Assembly (NCBI RefSeq): GCF_000428905.1
Contig: NZ_AUAV01000017.1
Coordinates: forward strand, 1 to 64,000
Origin: Brumicola pallidula DSM 14239 = ACAM 615
GTDB lineage: Bacteria > Pseudomonadota > Gammaproteobacteria > Enterobacterales > Alteromonadaceae
Direction: 5' to 3'
Length of the DNA: 64,000 bases
Shown here: positions 19,599 to 29,284 of the stretch, piece after piece
Layout: each line of letters starts with the position of its first letter
Position numbering within the stretch: position 1 is the stretch's first letter
Translations under genes and position numbers: made by a program
The notes under the pieces: generated by a model
Database searches by the model: none
Told to the model about the DNA's origin: nothing
Seen by the model: only the letters and a program-made list of their open reading frames with translations

Positions 19599-20546
19599 AT
19601 GAATGAAGAATATAATAGTGTGCAATCGCTGGAGATTGATGAAGACAATCAGTTTCAGCGTATAGATAACTTCTTAACCAGCAAACTCAAAGGCGTTCCG
19701 AAAAGTATGATCTATCGGATCGTCAGAAAAGGCGAGGTAAGAGTAAATAAAAAACGAGTTAAGCCGGATTACAAATTAATGATAGGTGATGTCGTGCGCG
19801 TCCCTCCGGTGCGCACAACGGTAAAAGAGCAAGTCAACGTTAACTTAAACCGCGTTTCTACATTGGAAAGTCACATCATATTTGAGGACGACCGCATTAT
19901 TGTATTCAATAAGCCGTCGGGGCTCGCTGTGCATGGTGGAAGCGGGCTTAATTTTGGTGTTATTGAAGGATTGAGGGCGTTGCGTCCACAGCACCAGTTT
20001 TTGGAGTTAGTTCATCGCCTAGACCGAGATACGTCCGGTTGTTTATTAATAGCAAAAAAGCGTTCAGCTCTGAGGGATTTGCACGAACAATTGCGCAGTA
20101 GGCAAGTTGATAAACGTTATCATGCGCTAGTGGTCGGAGAGTGGCCAGCGGATTGCTTTAAAGTTCTTGCGCCATTACAAAAAAATGTACTCAAAAGTGG
20201 AGAAAGACTGGTCTCCGTTTCTGACCAAGGAAAAGCCTCTGAAACACGCTACCGAATTCTGCAAAGTTATGCGCGCTCTACGTTAATCGAAGCGAGTCCT
20301 GTAACAGGCAGAACACACCAAATTCGTGTGCATTGTTTACATGCAGGGCACCCGATTGCGATGGATAGTAAATACGGCGATGACGAATTTGATGCGCATT
20401 TAAAGAAGTTGAAGTTTAATCGGTTATTCTTGCATGCAAAAAGTCTGTCGTTCAGGCATCCGGTCAGTCAAGACCGGCTTAAGTTTGAAGCTGACTATGA
20501 CAGCGCACTAAGCAAATTATTAGCGAAGCAAAGCCATGAAATTTGA
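19599..20546 (+). CDS. rluC: 23S rRNA pseudouridine synthase (positions 955/2504/2580 type)
   Basis: A protein of about 315 residues with an N-terminal S4 RNA-binding domain (QRIDNFLTSKLKGVPKSMIYR) and the RluA-type catalytic domain with HRLDRDTSG, whose Asp is the catalytic residue. It converts specific uridines of 23S rRNA to pseudouridine. The divergent position next to rne is the usual place of rluC. GTG at 19581 is open in frame, but ATG at 19599 gives the expected family length; neither has a strong ribosome-binding site. Its last codons overlap the following HAD gene by 11 bases, implying translational coupling. Confidence 0.93.
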   Translation: MNEEYNSVQSLEIDEDNQFQRIDNFLTSKLKGVPKSMIYRIVRKGEVRVNKKRVKPDYKLMIGDVVRVPPVRTTVKEQVNVNLNRVSTLESHIIFEDDRIIVFNKPSGLAVHGGSGLNFGVIEGLRALRPQHQFLELVHRLDRDTSGCLLIAKKRSALRDLHEQLRSRQVDKRYHALVVGEWPADCFKVLAPLQKNVLKSGERLVSVSDQGKASETRYRILQSYARSTLIEASPVTGRTHQIRVHCLHAGHPIAMDSKYGDDEFDAHLKKLKFNRLFLHAKSLSFRHPVSQDRLKFEADYDSALSKLLAKQSHEI

Positions 20547-21171
20547 ATATATCATTTTTGACTGGGACGGCACAGTGATGGATTCAGCAGCTAAAATTGT
20601 TGCTTGCATGCAGAAGGCCGCTGAATTAGCGCAAATCGAGGTCCCGACAACAGCTCAAGTTGAGCACATCATTGGTATTAGTCTGCACCCAGCTATAAAG
20701 CAGTTATTTTCAATTGATGATAAAAAAGCGGATGAGATCGCTACGCATTATAAAAGTGTGTTCCTTGAACAAGATAAAATTGCCAGTCCGTTGTTTGATA
20801 AAGCCACTGAGACGCTAATTCATTTAAAGCAGAGCGCAAGGTTAGCCGTGGCCACGGGTAAAGCGCGTCGAGGATTAGAACGTGCTTGGAAACATACAAA
20901 TACAAAACATTTCTTTGAATTATCGCGCTGTGCAGACGAAGCAGAATCGAAACCAAGTTCTGATATGTTGGTGCAAATAATTAAAGAATGGAACATTGAG
21001 CCGCAACAAGCATTAATGGTAGGTGATACCATTTACGATATGCAAATGGCTGAAAAAATTGGGATGCCCAGAGTCGGGGTTTCCTATGGGGTGCATGACA
21101 AGGCGGAATTGCTAAGACATAAGCCGCTGAGCATCATTGATAGCTTTGACATGATGAAAGTATTTGTTTAG
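20536..21171 (+). CDS. HAD-superfamily phosphatase (phosphoglycolate-phosphatase-like)
   Basis: A 211-residue cytoplasmic hydrolase. HAD motif I is FDWDGTVMDS (nucleophile Asp9), motif II the Thr in AVATGKARRGL, and motif IV GDTIYDMQMA. The cap between motif I and II is the helical C1 type seen in phosphoglycolate phosphatases and related enzymes. This gene directly follows rluC in many gammaproteobacteria. Its physiological substrate is not known to me; a small phosphorylated metabolite is likely. It overlaps rluC by 11 bases. Confidence 0.88.
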   Translation: MKFEYIIFDWDGTVMDSAAKIVACMQKAAELAQIEVPTTAQVEHIIGISLHPAIKQLFSIDDKKADEIATHYKSVFLEQDKIASPLFDKATETLIHLKQSARLAVATGKARRGLERAWKHTNTKHFFELSRCADEAESKPSSDMLVQIIKEWNIEPQQALMVGDTIYDMQMAEKIGMPRVGVSYGVHDKAELLRHKPLSIIDSFDMMKVFV

Positions 21172-21317
21172 TTAATCCCAACTATCTAACTTGCCCCTTG
21201 TACTAATTCGGGTTCACTTTACGTCGCTATAAATAAGTCACTATAAATAGATAAACTCACATTTCGCATAACCTTGAATTAAATAACGCCTGGCGTGTTA
21301 ATTTAAAACCATGCACA

Positions 21318-21941
21318 TCAGAGCAGCAAAATATTAAAACCAATATTAATTAGCATTTTATTTAACGCGATTAGTGGCAGTCCTATGAGTGTGTTCGGAT
21401 CAGTAGATTCAATTTTATCAAACAGGGTGATGCCCAGTCCCTCTGCTTTAAAACTGCCTGCGCAGTCTAATGGCTTTTCAATGTTAATATAGCTTTGTAT
21501 TTCACGCTGACTAAGTTGTCTAAACGTGACGTCAACATATTCTGAAATTATTTGCGCGTCATGTTTTGGCGAAAGGCAGCATAAACCAGTTACAAATCGG
21601 ACTGATTTACCAGAACAAGCGGTTAATTGATGTATTGCGTTACTAATGGAATTAGGTTTCGTTAGAACGTTAATAGTAGATAAGCGACTACCTTTTTCCT
21701 CTTCCTTTATATACGCAACTTGGTCGGAACCAATAATCGTTGATTTGGGAAAGGATTTTTGAATGGCTAGGGCTTTTTCATAGCTGAGTCGTTCCACTAA
21801 TGTCGATGGTGTCTCGCCATTGCGCCTTGACTCATCAATATTAGGAGACTGAGTGTTGAATTGATGGCCCAATTTTGCTAATTGTTGCTTGCGATATGGC
21901 GAAGAGGAGGCGAGTATTAAGCCGTGATCAAATACATTCAT
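21318..21941 (-). CDS. yceF: Maf-family nucleotide pyrophosphatase (YceF type)
   Basis: A 207-residue Maf protein that hydrolyses modified nucleoside triphosphates; the YceF subgroup acts on 7-methyl-GTP, keeping it out of RNA. It shows the Maf opening LASSSPYRKQQLAKLG, the ESRRNGET region, the central Glu/Lys-bearing RLSYEKA helix and the GSDQVA motif. It has the usual place directly divergent from yceD-rpmF-plsX. It is slightly longer than E. coli YceF (194), mostly from a loop at about residues 78-90. Confidence 0.9.
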   Translation of the reverse strand: MNVFDHGLILASSSPYRKQQLAKLGHQFNTQSPNIDESRRNGETPSTLVERLSYEKALAIQKSFPKSTIIGSDQVAYIKEEEKGSRLSTINVLTKPNSISNAIHQLTACSGKSVRFVTGLCCLSPKHDAQIISEYVDVTFRQLSQREIQSYINIEKPLDCAGSFKAEGLGITLFDKIESTDPNTLIGLPLIALNKMLINIGFNILLL

Positions 21942-22052
21942 GCTGACTAGTTCCTAAATTATTAAAATAAAGACAAGCATTCTAGCTATATTTTGTTCCA
22001 TTCGCCTAAAATCTTTGACTCAACGCTGGTAAACCTTTAGAATGCGCGCGCT

Positions 22053-22574
22053 ATGGATAAAGTGAAACTACCCCAATTAATAGATCCGCTGAAAAGTGCG
22101 ATGAAGCGTTCAACCTACGTTGGCGTTTATTCTACCTCTTTAATGGAGCGATTGGTCGGGTCTGTAATTTCTTGTGATGACCTTGTTTTCGTGGATATTA
22201 AGTTTTTAAAAGACGCGCAGAGTCTTACTTATTTTCAAGGAACAGCGAAAGCGCAAGTGACCTTACTTTGCCAGAGATGTAACCATGAATTTTCTCATTC
22301 AATTAGCGTTGATTTTTGTTTTAGTCCCGTGCAGGGCACTGACACAGAGGAAGAGTTACCAGAAGCTTTTGATCCAGTAGAGGTTAATGACCATGGAGAG
22401 ATCGATTTACTTCAGTTAATTGAAGACGAGTTAATTTTGTCACTACCTATTGTTGCACTTCATGCAGAAGAAAATTGCAGTATAGGACCTGATGATATGA
22501 CATTCGGAATAATCGAACCGGAACAAGAGCGTAAAAACCCATTTGCGGTTTTAAAAGAACTTAAGCGAGACTAG
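22053..22574 (+). CDS. yceD: DUF177 protein YceD (23S rRNA accumulation protein)
   Basis: A 173-residue protein of the DUF177 family, found throughout bacteria just before rpmF. The central CQRCNHEF motif is typical, and another conserved part reads DLLQLIEDELILSLPIV. E. coli YceD affects 23S rRNA accumulation; the molecular mechanism is not established. It is the first gene of the rpmF-plsX-fab cluster, 11 bases ahead of rpmF. Confidence 0.92.
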   Translation: MDKVKLPQLIDPLKSAMKRSTYVGVYSTSLMERLVGSVISCDDLVFVDIKFLKDAQSLTYFQGTAKAQVTLLCQRCNHEFSHSISVDFCFSPVQGTDTEEELPEAFDPVEVNDHGEIDLLQLIEDELILSLPIVALHAEENCSIGPDDMTFGIIEPEQERKNPFAVLKELKRD

Positions 22575-22585
22575 GAGTTTAACCT

Positions 22586-22756
22586 ATGGCTGTACAGAAG
22601 AATAAAAAGACACGTGCACGACGCGGCACGCGTCGCTCACATGATGCATTAACAGGCGCAACTTTATCAGTTGATCAAACGTCTGGTGAAACTCACCTTC
22701 GTCACCATGTGACGGCGGATGGTTTTTACAAAGGCAAAAAAGTTATTGCTGTTTAA
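22586..22756 (+). CDS. rpmF: 50S ribosomal protein L32
   Basis: A 56-residue protein reading [21 protein letters not shown] at the start, the signature of bL32, and ending [10 protein letters not shown]. It is the usual size and lies in the usual place between yceD and plsX. TAGGAG about eight bases upstream of the ATG is the ribosome-binding site. This is the cysteine-free form of L32, without a zinc ribbon. Confidence 0.97.
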   Translation: MAVQKNKKTRARRGTRRSHDALTGATLSVDQTSGETHLRHHVTADGFYKGKKVIAV

Positions 22757-22770
22757 TCCGGCTATAACAG

Positions 22771-23793
22771 TTGTCTAACGTAAAAATTGCATTAGATATC
22801 ATGGGGGGCGATCACGGCCCCCATGTTCTTTTACTTGCTGCACGAAATTCCCTACAAAAATTACCTAAATTACAATTAACTATTTGTGGTCATGCTAGCG
22901 CATACGCCCAATTTAGTGATGATCTAGATGTCAAAACACGCTTGCGCGTCGATTTTGTTGACTGTGATGAAGTCGTTACCATGACTGACAAGCCGACTAC
23001 GGCACTTCGCAAAAAAAAACGATCCTCTATGCGCAAAGTCATCGACTTAGTCAAATCAGGTGACGTTCAAGCTTGCGTAAGTTCGGGTAACACCGGAGCG
23101 CTAATGGCAATAGCGTATTACGTTCTCAAAACGCTACCAGGAATATCGCGGCCCGCACTTATTTCTTGGCTGCCCAAAGGCCAAGGTAAAAAAGTACTCC
23201 TTCTCGATCTTGGTGCATCGGTTAACTGTGATGCAGAAGGACTATTTCAATATGCAGTAATGGGATCTGTTTTAGCTGAACAATGTTCGCATATCCATGA
23301 ACCCAAAGTTGCCCTACTAAATGTGGGTCAAGAAGATATAAAGGGAAATACACTGGTCAAGCATGCAGATCAACTGCTACGTGATTGTCCAAGCGTTAAC
23401 TATATTGGCTATGTAGAAGGCGATGAAATTTTTTCTGGTGACGCTGATGTCGTCGTTACTGACGGTTTTACCGGTAACATTGCGCTAAAATCGAGCGAAG
23501 GTATTGCAAAATTAGTTATCAATGAAATCAAACAAGCGACAATAGAAACATTTTTCGCACGATTATTAAGCAAATTAGCCTTGCCGTTACTGAAAAAACT
23601 TTATCAACGTATCAACCCCGACCAGTATAACGGCGCCAGTCTGATAGGATTGCGCGGAATTGTTGTTAAGAGTCACGGGAACGCTTCGGCAGAAGCTTGT
23701 TATTACGCAATAAAACAAGCTTATGAGGAAGCAGAAAATGCAGTTCCAGACAAAATAAAAACAAAAATAGAATCAGTCTTGATGGAGCATTAA
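22771..23793 (+). CDS. plsX: Phosphate acyltransferase PlsX
   Basis: A 340-residue peripheral enzyme that makes acyl-phosphate from acyl-ACP, the entry step to phosphatidic acid via PlsY. It starts SNVKIALDIMGGDHGP, the family opening, and includes VSSGNTGALMA and DGFTGNIALK. The only sensible start is TTG at 22771, with a weak ribosome-binding site, 14 bases after rpmF, so expression may depend on coupling. The stop is directly followed by the fabH start codon. Confidence 0.95.
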   Translation: MSNVKIALDIMGGDHGPHVLLLAARNSLQKLPKLQLTICGHASAYAQFSDDLDVKTRLRVDFVDCDEVVTMTDKPTTALRKKKRSSMRKVIDLVKSGDVQACVSSGNTGALMAIAYYVLKTLPGISRPALISWLPKGQGKKVLLLDLGASVNCDAEGLFQYAVMGSVLAEQCSHIHEPKVALLNVGQEDIKGNTLVKHADQLLRDCPSVNYIGYVEGDEIFSGDADVVVTDGFTGNIALKSSEGIAKLVINEIKQATIETFFARLLSKLALPLLKKLYQRINPDQYNGASLIGLRGIVVKSHGNASAEACYYAIKQAYEEAENAVPDKIKTKIESVLMEH

Positions 23794-24756
23794 TTGATAT
23801 ATTCACGATTTATAGGAACGGGTAGTTACTATCCAACTGATGTGCGTTCAAACGCAGATCTGGAAAAAATGGTTGAGACTTCAGATGAATGGATTATAGA
23901 TCGTACCGGCATAAAAGAACGTCGGATAATTGGCAAGCAAGAAACTGCCGCGACAATGGGTGCTGAAGCATCCATAAAAGCGCTAGAAGCAGCAGGAATT
24001 AACGCGAGTGATCTCGATATGATCGTTTGCGCAACCACTAGCGGCCGTTATGCACTGCCAAGCACAGCCTGTGAAATTCAAAAAATCCTCAACGTAGACA
24101 ACATTCCCGCTTTTGATATTGCTGCAGCGTGTGCTGGTTATTGTTATGCATTGAGCGTTGCCGACCAATATATAAAAAGTGGTATGGCAAAACGAATTCT
24201 AGTCATCGGTACTGATTGCTTGAGTCGCCTTATTGATCCAGCAGATAGGTCGATGGTTATTTTATTTGGCGATGCTGCCGGTGCTACGATTATAGAAGCG
24301 AGTGAAGAGCCGGGTATTCTCTCCACGCATATTAATGCAGCGGGTTCACACGGTGATTTGTTACGCATCGGTAATCCAACGCGCGGTGATGAGCAATCGG
24401 TGCATGAAAATTGGGGTGAAATGAAGGGCAATGAGGTGTTTAAAGTTGCGGTAAGAAAGTTGAGTCAAGTCGTAATCGAAACGCTTGAAGCCAATAACCT
24501 TGAAAAATCAGACATCGACTGGTTAGTGCCGCACCAAGCCAATTTTAGAATTATCAAAGCCACTGCTAAAAAGTTAGATATGTCACTTGATCAAGTCGTA
24601 ATGACGCTCGAGAAATATGGTAATACATCGGCAGCGACCGTCCCCACAGCATTAGATACTGCAATACGAGATGGTCGTATACAACGCGGTCAGTACTTGC
24701 TGCTAGAAGCCTTTGGTGGCGGCTTTGCGTGGGCTTCGGCACTGGTTAAGTATTAG
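23794..24756 (+). CDS. fabH: 3-oxoacyl-ACP synthase III (FabH)
   Basis: A 320-residue condensing enzyme that joins acetyl-CoA and malonyl-ACP to begin fatty-acid synthesis. The catalytic Cys is in [13 protein letters not shown] (near residue 113), with the His in VPHQAN (near 246) and the Asn in YGNTSAA. It begins with TTG directly after the plsX stop (no gap); TGGAG inside the end of plsX supplies the ribosome-binding site. Its length matches E. coli FabH (317). Confidence 0.96.
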   Translation: MIYSRFIGTGSYYPTDVRSNADLEKMVETSDEWIIDRTGIKERRIIGKQETAATMGAEASIKALEAAGINASDLDMIVCATTSGRYALPSTACEIQKILNVDNIPAFDIAAACAGYCYALSVADQYIKSGMAKRILVIGTDCLSRLIDPADRSMVILFGDAAGATIIEASEEPGILSTHINAAGSHGDLLRIGNPTRGDEQSVHENWGEMKGNEVFKVAVRKLSQVVIETLEANNLEKSDIDWLVPHQANFRIIKATAKKLDMSLDQVVMTLEKYGNTSAATVPTALDTAIRDGRIQRGQYLLLEAFGGGFAWASALVKY

Positions 24757-24845
24757 AGTAAAAAACCATCAATGATGTATTGCGCTAACCGCATTAGCAG
24801 TAAAACTGTGATTAATTAGAAACACACAATAGGTAGGATGGACAA

Positions 24846-25763
24846 ATGAGTAAAACAGCATGTGTATTCCCAGGACAGGGGTCGCAAAGTGTTGGAATGC
24901 TAAAACAACTGGCCGAACAGTTTTCTGTTGTGACAGACACGTTCGCCGAGGCATCAGCAGCTTTGGGTTATGATTTGTGGAAGGTCGTGCAAGAAGATGA
25001 TGGGACACATTTAAATCAAACTCACATTACACAACCCGCATTGTTAACCGCCAGTGTAGCTGCTTACAAAGTGCTTATATCTAAAAAGAACGTTTTACCC
25101 ACGTTTCTAGCGGGGCATAGTTTAGGAGAATATTCAGCGTTGACGTGCGCGGGTGTTTTTTCATTACCAGACGCAGTAAAGCTAGTGCGTGCCCGTGGCG
25201 AGTTTATGCAACAAGCTGTACCTGCAGGAACCGGCGCTATGTATGCCATTATTGGTTTGCCGGACAGTATTATTACTGATATTTGTGCGCAAGTATCGCT
25301 TGCGACAGGACACGTTGTCTCAGCGGTGAATTTCAATTCACCTGGGCAAGTGGTTATCGCGGGCCAATCTGACGCAACCGATAAAGCCAGCGTATTGTGC
25401 AAAGAAGCAGGGGCAAAGAGGGCGTTGCCTCTTGCGGTTAGCGTACCTTCTCATTGCGCCTTAATGAAACCTGCTGCCGAAAAACTAGCCGAACTATTCA
25501 ATGATATTACCTTAAAAAAACCACTAATCAGTGTCGTCAATAACGTTGACGTTAACATTGAAAGTGACTCAGATAAAATTAAAGATGCGCTTTTACGACA
25601 ACTTTATTTGCCTGTTCGCTGGACAGAGCTAGTGTTGTATTTGAGCGATCAAGGTGTAAGCGATATTATTGAAGTTGGTCCTGGTAAAGTGCTCACAGGC
25701 CTCAATAAAAGAATTAATAAAAGTTTAGTGTTGTCATCTTTTAGTCAACCAAGTGACTTATAA
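24846..25763 (+). CDS. fabD: Malonyl-CoA:ACP transacylase
   Basis: A 305-residue enzyme that moves malonyl from CoA to acyl carrier protein. It has the opening FPGQGSQ, the nucleophile Ser in AGHSLGEYSAL (about residue 92) and the catalytic His in SVPSHCALM (about 200). Size fits E. coli FabD (309). It lies between fabH and fabG, with a short gap to each, and is presumably part of the same transcription unit. Confidence 0.96.
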   Translation: MSKTACVFPGQGSQSVGMLKQLAEQFSVVTDTFAEASAALGYDLWKVVQEDDGTHLNQTHITQPALLTASVAAYKVLISKKNVLPTFLAGHSLGEYSALTCAGVFSLPDAVKLVRARGEFMQQAVPAGTGAMYAIIGLPDSIITDICAQVSLATGHVVSAVNFNSPGQVVIAGQSDATDKASVLCKEAGAKRALPLAVSVPSHCALMKPAAEKLAELFNDITLKKPLISVVNNVDVNIESDSDKIKDALLRQLYLPVRWTELVLYLSDQGVSDIIEVGPGKVLTGLNKRINKSLVLSSFSQPSDL

Positions 25764-25785
25764 CGTTTTAGTGGAAAGGTAAATA

Positions 25786-26523
25786 ATGTTTAGTTTAAAT
25801 GGAAAAGTAGCCTTAGTAACGGGTGCAAGCCGAGGCATAGGAAAAGCAATTGCCGAACAGTTAGTTTCAATGGGCGCTACTGTTATTGGCACTGCAACGA
25901 GTGATAATGGCGCTTCTGCTATTGCAGCGTATTTAGCTGCAAATGGCACCGGAAAGGTACTTAACGTAAACAATGAGAGTTCAATGACTGACTTGTTAAC
26001 ACAAATTAATGAAGAGTTTGGTAGCGTAGATATTCTGGTTAATAACGCCGGTATTACTCGCGATAATCTATTGTTACGGATGAAAGACGATGAATGGAAC
26101 GATATTATTCAGACCAATCTAACGTCTGTCTTTAAGCTATCAAAAGCGGTTTTGCGCGGCATGATGAAAAAGAGACACGGTCGAATTGTGAATATTGGTT
26201 CGGTCGTTGGTTCAACCGGTAATGCGGGTCAGGCTAACTACGCAGCGGCGAAAGCAGCAGTAATAGGATTTAGTAAATCATTGGCTAGAGAAATTGCTTC
26301 TCGCGGTATTACGGTCAACGTTGTTTCACCGGGTTTTATTGATACTGATATGACGAAGAACCTAACCGATGATCAAAAAGAAGCGATATTTAAAGATATT
26401 CCAGCAAATCGATTGGGGTCACCAAACGAAATTGCGGCAGCTGTTGGATTTTTGGTCAGCGATGAAGCTGGGTATATTACAGGCGAAACTATTCATGTGA
26501 ATGGTGGCATGTACATGTCATAG
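25786..26523 (+). CDS. fabG: 3-oxoacyl-ACP reductase
   Basis: A 245-residue short-chain dehydrogenase carrying out the first NADPH reduction of each elongation cycle. It shows the glycine-rich nucleotide motif TGASRGIG, the NNAG motif, and the catalytic Ser-Tyr-Lys triad in NIGSVVGS and YAAAKAAV. The C-terminal GYITGETIHVNGGMYMS is the FabG ending. AAAGGT upstream provides the ribosome-binding site. Confidence 0.97.
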   Translation: MFSLNGKVALVTGASRGIGKAIAEQLVSMGATVIGTATSDNGASAIAAYLAANGTGKVLNVNNESSMTDLLTQINEEFGSVDILVNNAGITRDNLLLRMKDDEWNDIIQTNLTSVFKLSKAVLRGMMKKRHGRIVNIGSVVGSTGNAGQANYAAAKAAVIGFSKSLAREIASRGITVNVVSPGFIDTDMTKNLTDDQKEAIFKDIPANRLGSPNEIAAAVGFLVSDEAGYITGETIHVNGGMYMS

Positions 26524-26712
26524 TTGCTTGTCTATTGTTTTAATTGCAAATATAAGTAAAATAGCAAAAAAAGAGTCTGTTTTAGAGGCCGGCTCTGTAG
26601 TAAAATTGTGGTTAGACCACAGTCATTATTGCGGGAATGTCTTGCAAGCAGCCGGGTAGGCAAATAAACTACCGTTCAAATTTTTATAAGCACGTAAAGG
26701 GAACAAGAGATT

Positions 26713-26952
26713 ATGAGTAACATCGAAGACCGCGTAAGAAAAATCATTATTGAACAACTTGGTGTAAAAGAAGACGAAGTAAAATCTGAAGCCTCGTTTG
26801 TTGATGATTTAGGTGCAGACTCTTTAGATACTGTTGAGCTAGTAATGGCTTTAGAAGAAGAATTTGATACTGAGATCCCTGATGAAGAAGCAGAGAAGAT
26901 CACGACAGTTCAATCAGCTATTGATTACATTAACGCTAACAAAGACGCGTAA
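26713..26952 (+). CDS. acpP: Acyl carrier protein
   Basis: A 79-residue acidic protein. The phosphopantetheine attachment site is Ser37 in [12 protein letters not shown], and the four-helix ACP pattern is intact. It carries growing acyl chains in fatty-acid synthesis. A 190-base gap after fabG suggests that it has its own promoter, as in E. coli, where ACP is made in large excess over the enzymes. AAAGGGAACAAGAG upstream of the ATG is a strong ribosome-binding region. Confidence 0.97.
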   Translation: MSNIEDRVRKIIIEQLGVKEDEVKSEASFVDDLGADSLDTVELVMALEEEFDTEIPDEEAEKITTVQSAIDYINANKDA

Positions 26953-26964
26953 TTGAATCTTTAG

Positions 26965-26992
26965 AAAAACGGCTCTTTATGGGCCGTTTTTT
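26965..26992 (+). terminator. Terminator or attenuator between acpP and fabF
   Basis: AAAACGGCTC at about 26966-26975 pairs (one G-T wobble) with GGGCCGTTTT at 26981-26990, followed by more T. Such a hairpin would lower read-through into fabF and help keep acpP transcript in excess. Confidence 0.8.
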
Positions 26993-27028
26993 CATTTCTG
27001 AGTTTTACAAAAAAGTATGGAGACTATC

Positions 27029-28273
27029 ATGACTAAACGTCGTGTAGTGGTAACCGGTATAGGAATGCTAACCCCCCTTGGTAATGATGTTGATACTACA
27101 TGGAACAACATTTTAGCAGGCAAAAGTGGTATTGCTGACATCACTCGATTTGATGCAAAAGCGTTTTCGACTCAATTTGCAGGAGAAGTAAAAGACTTCA
27201 ATCCTGAGGACTATATTGCGAAGAAAGAAACCAAAAAAATGGACCGTTTTATTCAGTTTGGTATTGCTGCGGGTATTCAAGCCCTGCGTGATGCTCAGAT
27301 TGATATTGAAAAAGTGGATCCGGAACGAATTGGTGTTGCCATTGGTTCAGGTATTGGTGGATTAGAGTTGATCGAAGAAAACCACAGTAAGCTTTTAAAT
27401 AGTGGCCCTAGAAGAGTCTCTCCATTCTTTGTTCCATCAACAATTACAAACATGATTTCAGGCTTTCTTTCGATTATGGAAGGTTTGAAAGGCCCAAATA
27501 TAAATGTGGTAACAGCCTGCACTACAGGTGTGCATAATATTGGTATTGCTGCACGACTAATTGCATATGGTGATGCTGACGGTATGCTAGCTGGCGGGGC
27601 TGAAGCGGCAATAACGCCTCTGTCGATCGCAGGTTTTGGTGCCGCTAGAGCGTTATCTACGAATAATGACAAGCAACAGCAAGCGAGTCGTCCTTGGGAC
27701 AAAGACAGAGATGGATTTGTAATGGGAGAAGGTGCTGGTGTTGTCATGTTAGAAGAATATGAACATGCGAAAGCACGCGGCGCTAAAATTTATGCAGAGC
27801 TCGTGGGCTTTGGTATGAGCGGTGATGCTTATCACATGACATCTCCTCCTGAAAATGGAGAGGGTGCGGCCTCTGCCATGAAGAATGCCCTTAAGGATGC
27901 CGGTATTGCAGCCAAAGAAGTGGGTTACATTAACGCTCATGGTACGTCAACACCGGCTGGAGATGTGGCTGAAGTTAGTGCTGTGAAAAGTGTTTTCGGT
28001 GATGCAGCAAAAAGCGTAAAAGTGAGTTCGACCAAGTCGATGACGGGTCATTTACTCGGCGCTGCTGGGTCGGTTGAAGCTATCTTCACTATACTAGCAT
28101 TGCGCGATTCAATAGCCCCCCCGACGATCAACTTAGATAATCCAGGCGAAGGTTGTGACTTGGACTTTGTTGCAAATAAGGCTGCAAAATTTGATTCTGA
28201 TTACGCATTGTGTAATTCATTTGGTTTTGGTGGAACTAACGGTTCACTATTGTTTAAGAAATGGACGGCGTAA
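27029..28273 (+). CDS. fabF: 3-oxoacyl-ACP synthase II
   Basis: A 414-residue elongating condensing enzyme. The catalytic triad is Cys in [11 protein letters not shown], His in NAHGTSTP and His in [13 protein letters not shown] at 27029 is chosen over ATG at 27017: GGAG at 27019-27022 sits six bases before it and the protein then starts [10 protein letters not shown] as in other FabF proteins. It follows acpP after the hairpin at 26965-26992. Confidence 0.97.
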   Translation: MTKRRVVVTGIGMLTPLGNDVDTTWNNILAGKSGIADITRFDAKAFSTQFAGEVKDFNPEDYIAKKETKKMDRFIQFGIAAGIQALRDAQIDIEKVDPERIGVAIGSGIGGLELIEENHSKLLNSGPRRVSPFFVPSTITNMISGFLSIMEGLKGPNINVVTACTTGVHNIGIAARLIAYGDADGMLAGGAEAAITPLSIAGFGAARALSTNNDKQQQASRPWDKDRDGFVMGEGAGVVMLEEYEHAKARGAKIYAELVGFGMSGDAYHMTSPPENGEGAASAMKNALKDAGIAAKEVGYINAHGTSTPAGDVAEVSAVKSVFGDAAKSVKVSSTKSMTGHLLGAAGSVEAIFTILALRDSIAPPTINLDNPGEGCDLDFVANKAAKFDSDYALCNSFGFGGTNGSLLFKKWTA

Positions 28274-28328
28274 TTTCTGGTTTATTTTGATGAAAAACTA
28301 GTTACGAATGAGCACAATTTGCTATGAT

Positions 28329-28354
28329 AAAAAGCCACGGTATCGTGGCTTTTT
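28329..28354 (+). terminator. Intrinsic terminator after fabF
   Basis: AAAAAGCCACG and CGTGGCTTTTT form a perfect 11-bp stem with a GTAT loop and T-tract, closing the fab cluster before pabC. Confidence 0.92.
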
Positions 28355-28414
28355 AGTATTCGCTGCAGTAAGGGGAATGACATTGAATAATATATTTAAG
28401 ATCATGGTCAAAAC

Positions 28415-29284
28415 ATGACAAACCTATCGGGTTTTATAATAACTAAGTCACCTACATTAAAAAATCGTGCGTTAAATTATGGTGACGGTTGTTTTAGTAC
28501 CATGTTAAGTAATAAAGGTCAGGTTGAGTTACTCCATAGACATGTCATGCGATTACTCACAGATGCAAAAAAATTACATATATTAAATGACGAAGTGATA
28601 TTTACTATTAACGACTTAAAAGTACTTATCAATGATTTTGCTTTGAATAGTTATAAATTAAGTAATAAAAATGACCAAGCGGAATACCAAGTAGTTAAAC
28701 TATTAATTGCTAGGGGAGACAGTGAACGCGGATATACACCGTCATTGCATAGTTCTGTGGTGTTGGTGCCAAGTTCACAAAATTATCATCGGATCGCAAA
28801 CAGAACCGTGGGTTTAGGGCTTGCTAGAATGACATTAGCAGAGCAGCCGATATTATCAGGCATTAAACATTTAAATAGATTAGAACAGGTGATGGCTAAA
28901 ATTGAACTGACTGATCACAAAGGCGTTGATGACTTAGTACTAACAAATGCAAAAGGCATCATGATTGAATTAACGTCATCCAATTTGTTTTATTGTATTG
29001 ACGGTCAATGGCATACGCCCTGTTTAGATAAATCAGGTGTTAACGGCGTTATGCGACAATTTGTATTAGATTATATGCAGCGTAATAAGATTTCTTGCAC
29101 GGTTTGTGAAATGAATGTGTCAGCATTAGCATTTGCACAAAGCGTATTTAGTTGTAATGCAGTGACACAAATAGTGCCCGTTTCTTTCCTTAACATGAAT
29201 GGCAATTGTATTAAGTTTGAGACCCAATCGAGTCAACTATTAGCACAAAAAATTTCAGTTGAAATAGTGCAGGAACAAGTATGA
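28415..29284 (+). CDS. pabC: Aminodeoxychorismate lyase
   Basis: A 289-residue PLP enzyme of fold type IV that releases pyruvate from 4-amino-4-deoxychorismate to give p-aminobenzoate for folate. The RNALNYGDGCFSTM start region and the PLP lysine in GIKHLNRLEQVMAK (about residue 152) are visible. It is about 20 residues longer than E. coli PabC, with an insertion near 75-90. It follows the fabF terminator and its last four bases overlap mltG, so pabC-mltG-tmk-holB form one tight unit. Confidence 0.93.
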   Translation: MTNLSGFIITKSPTLKNRALNYGDGCFSTMLSNKGQVELLHRHVMRLLTDAKKLHILNDEVIFTINDLKVLINDFALNSYKLSNKNDQAEYQVVKLLIARGDSERGYTPSLHSSVVLVPSSQNYHRIANRTVGLGLARMTLAEQPILSGIKHLNRLEQVMAKIELTDHKGVDDLVLTNAKGIMIELTSSNLFYCIDGQWHTPCLDKSGVNGVMRQFVLDYMQRNKISCTVCEMNVSALAFAQSVFSCNAVTQIVPVSFLNMNGNCIKFETQSSQLLAQKISVEIVQEQV

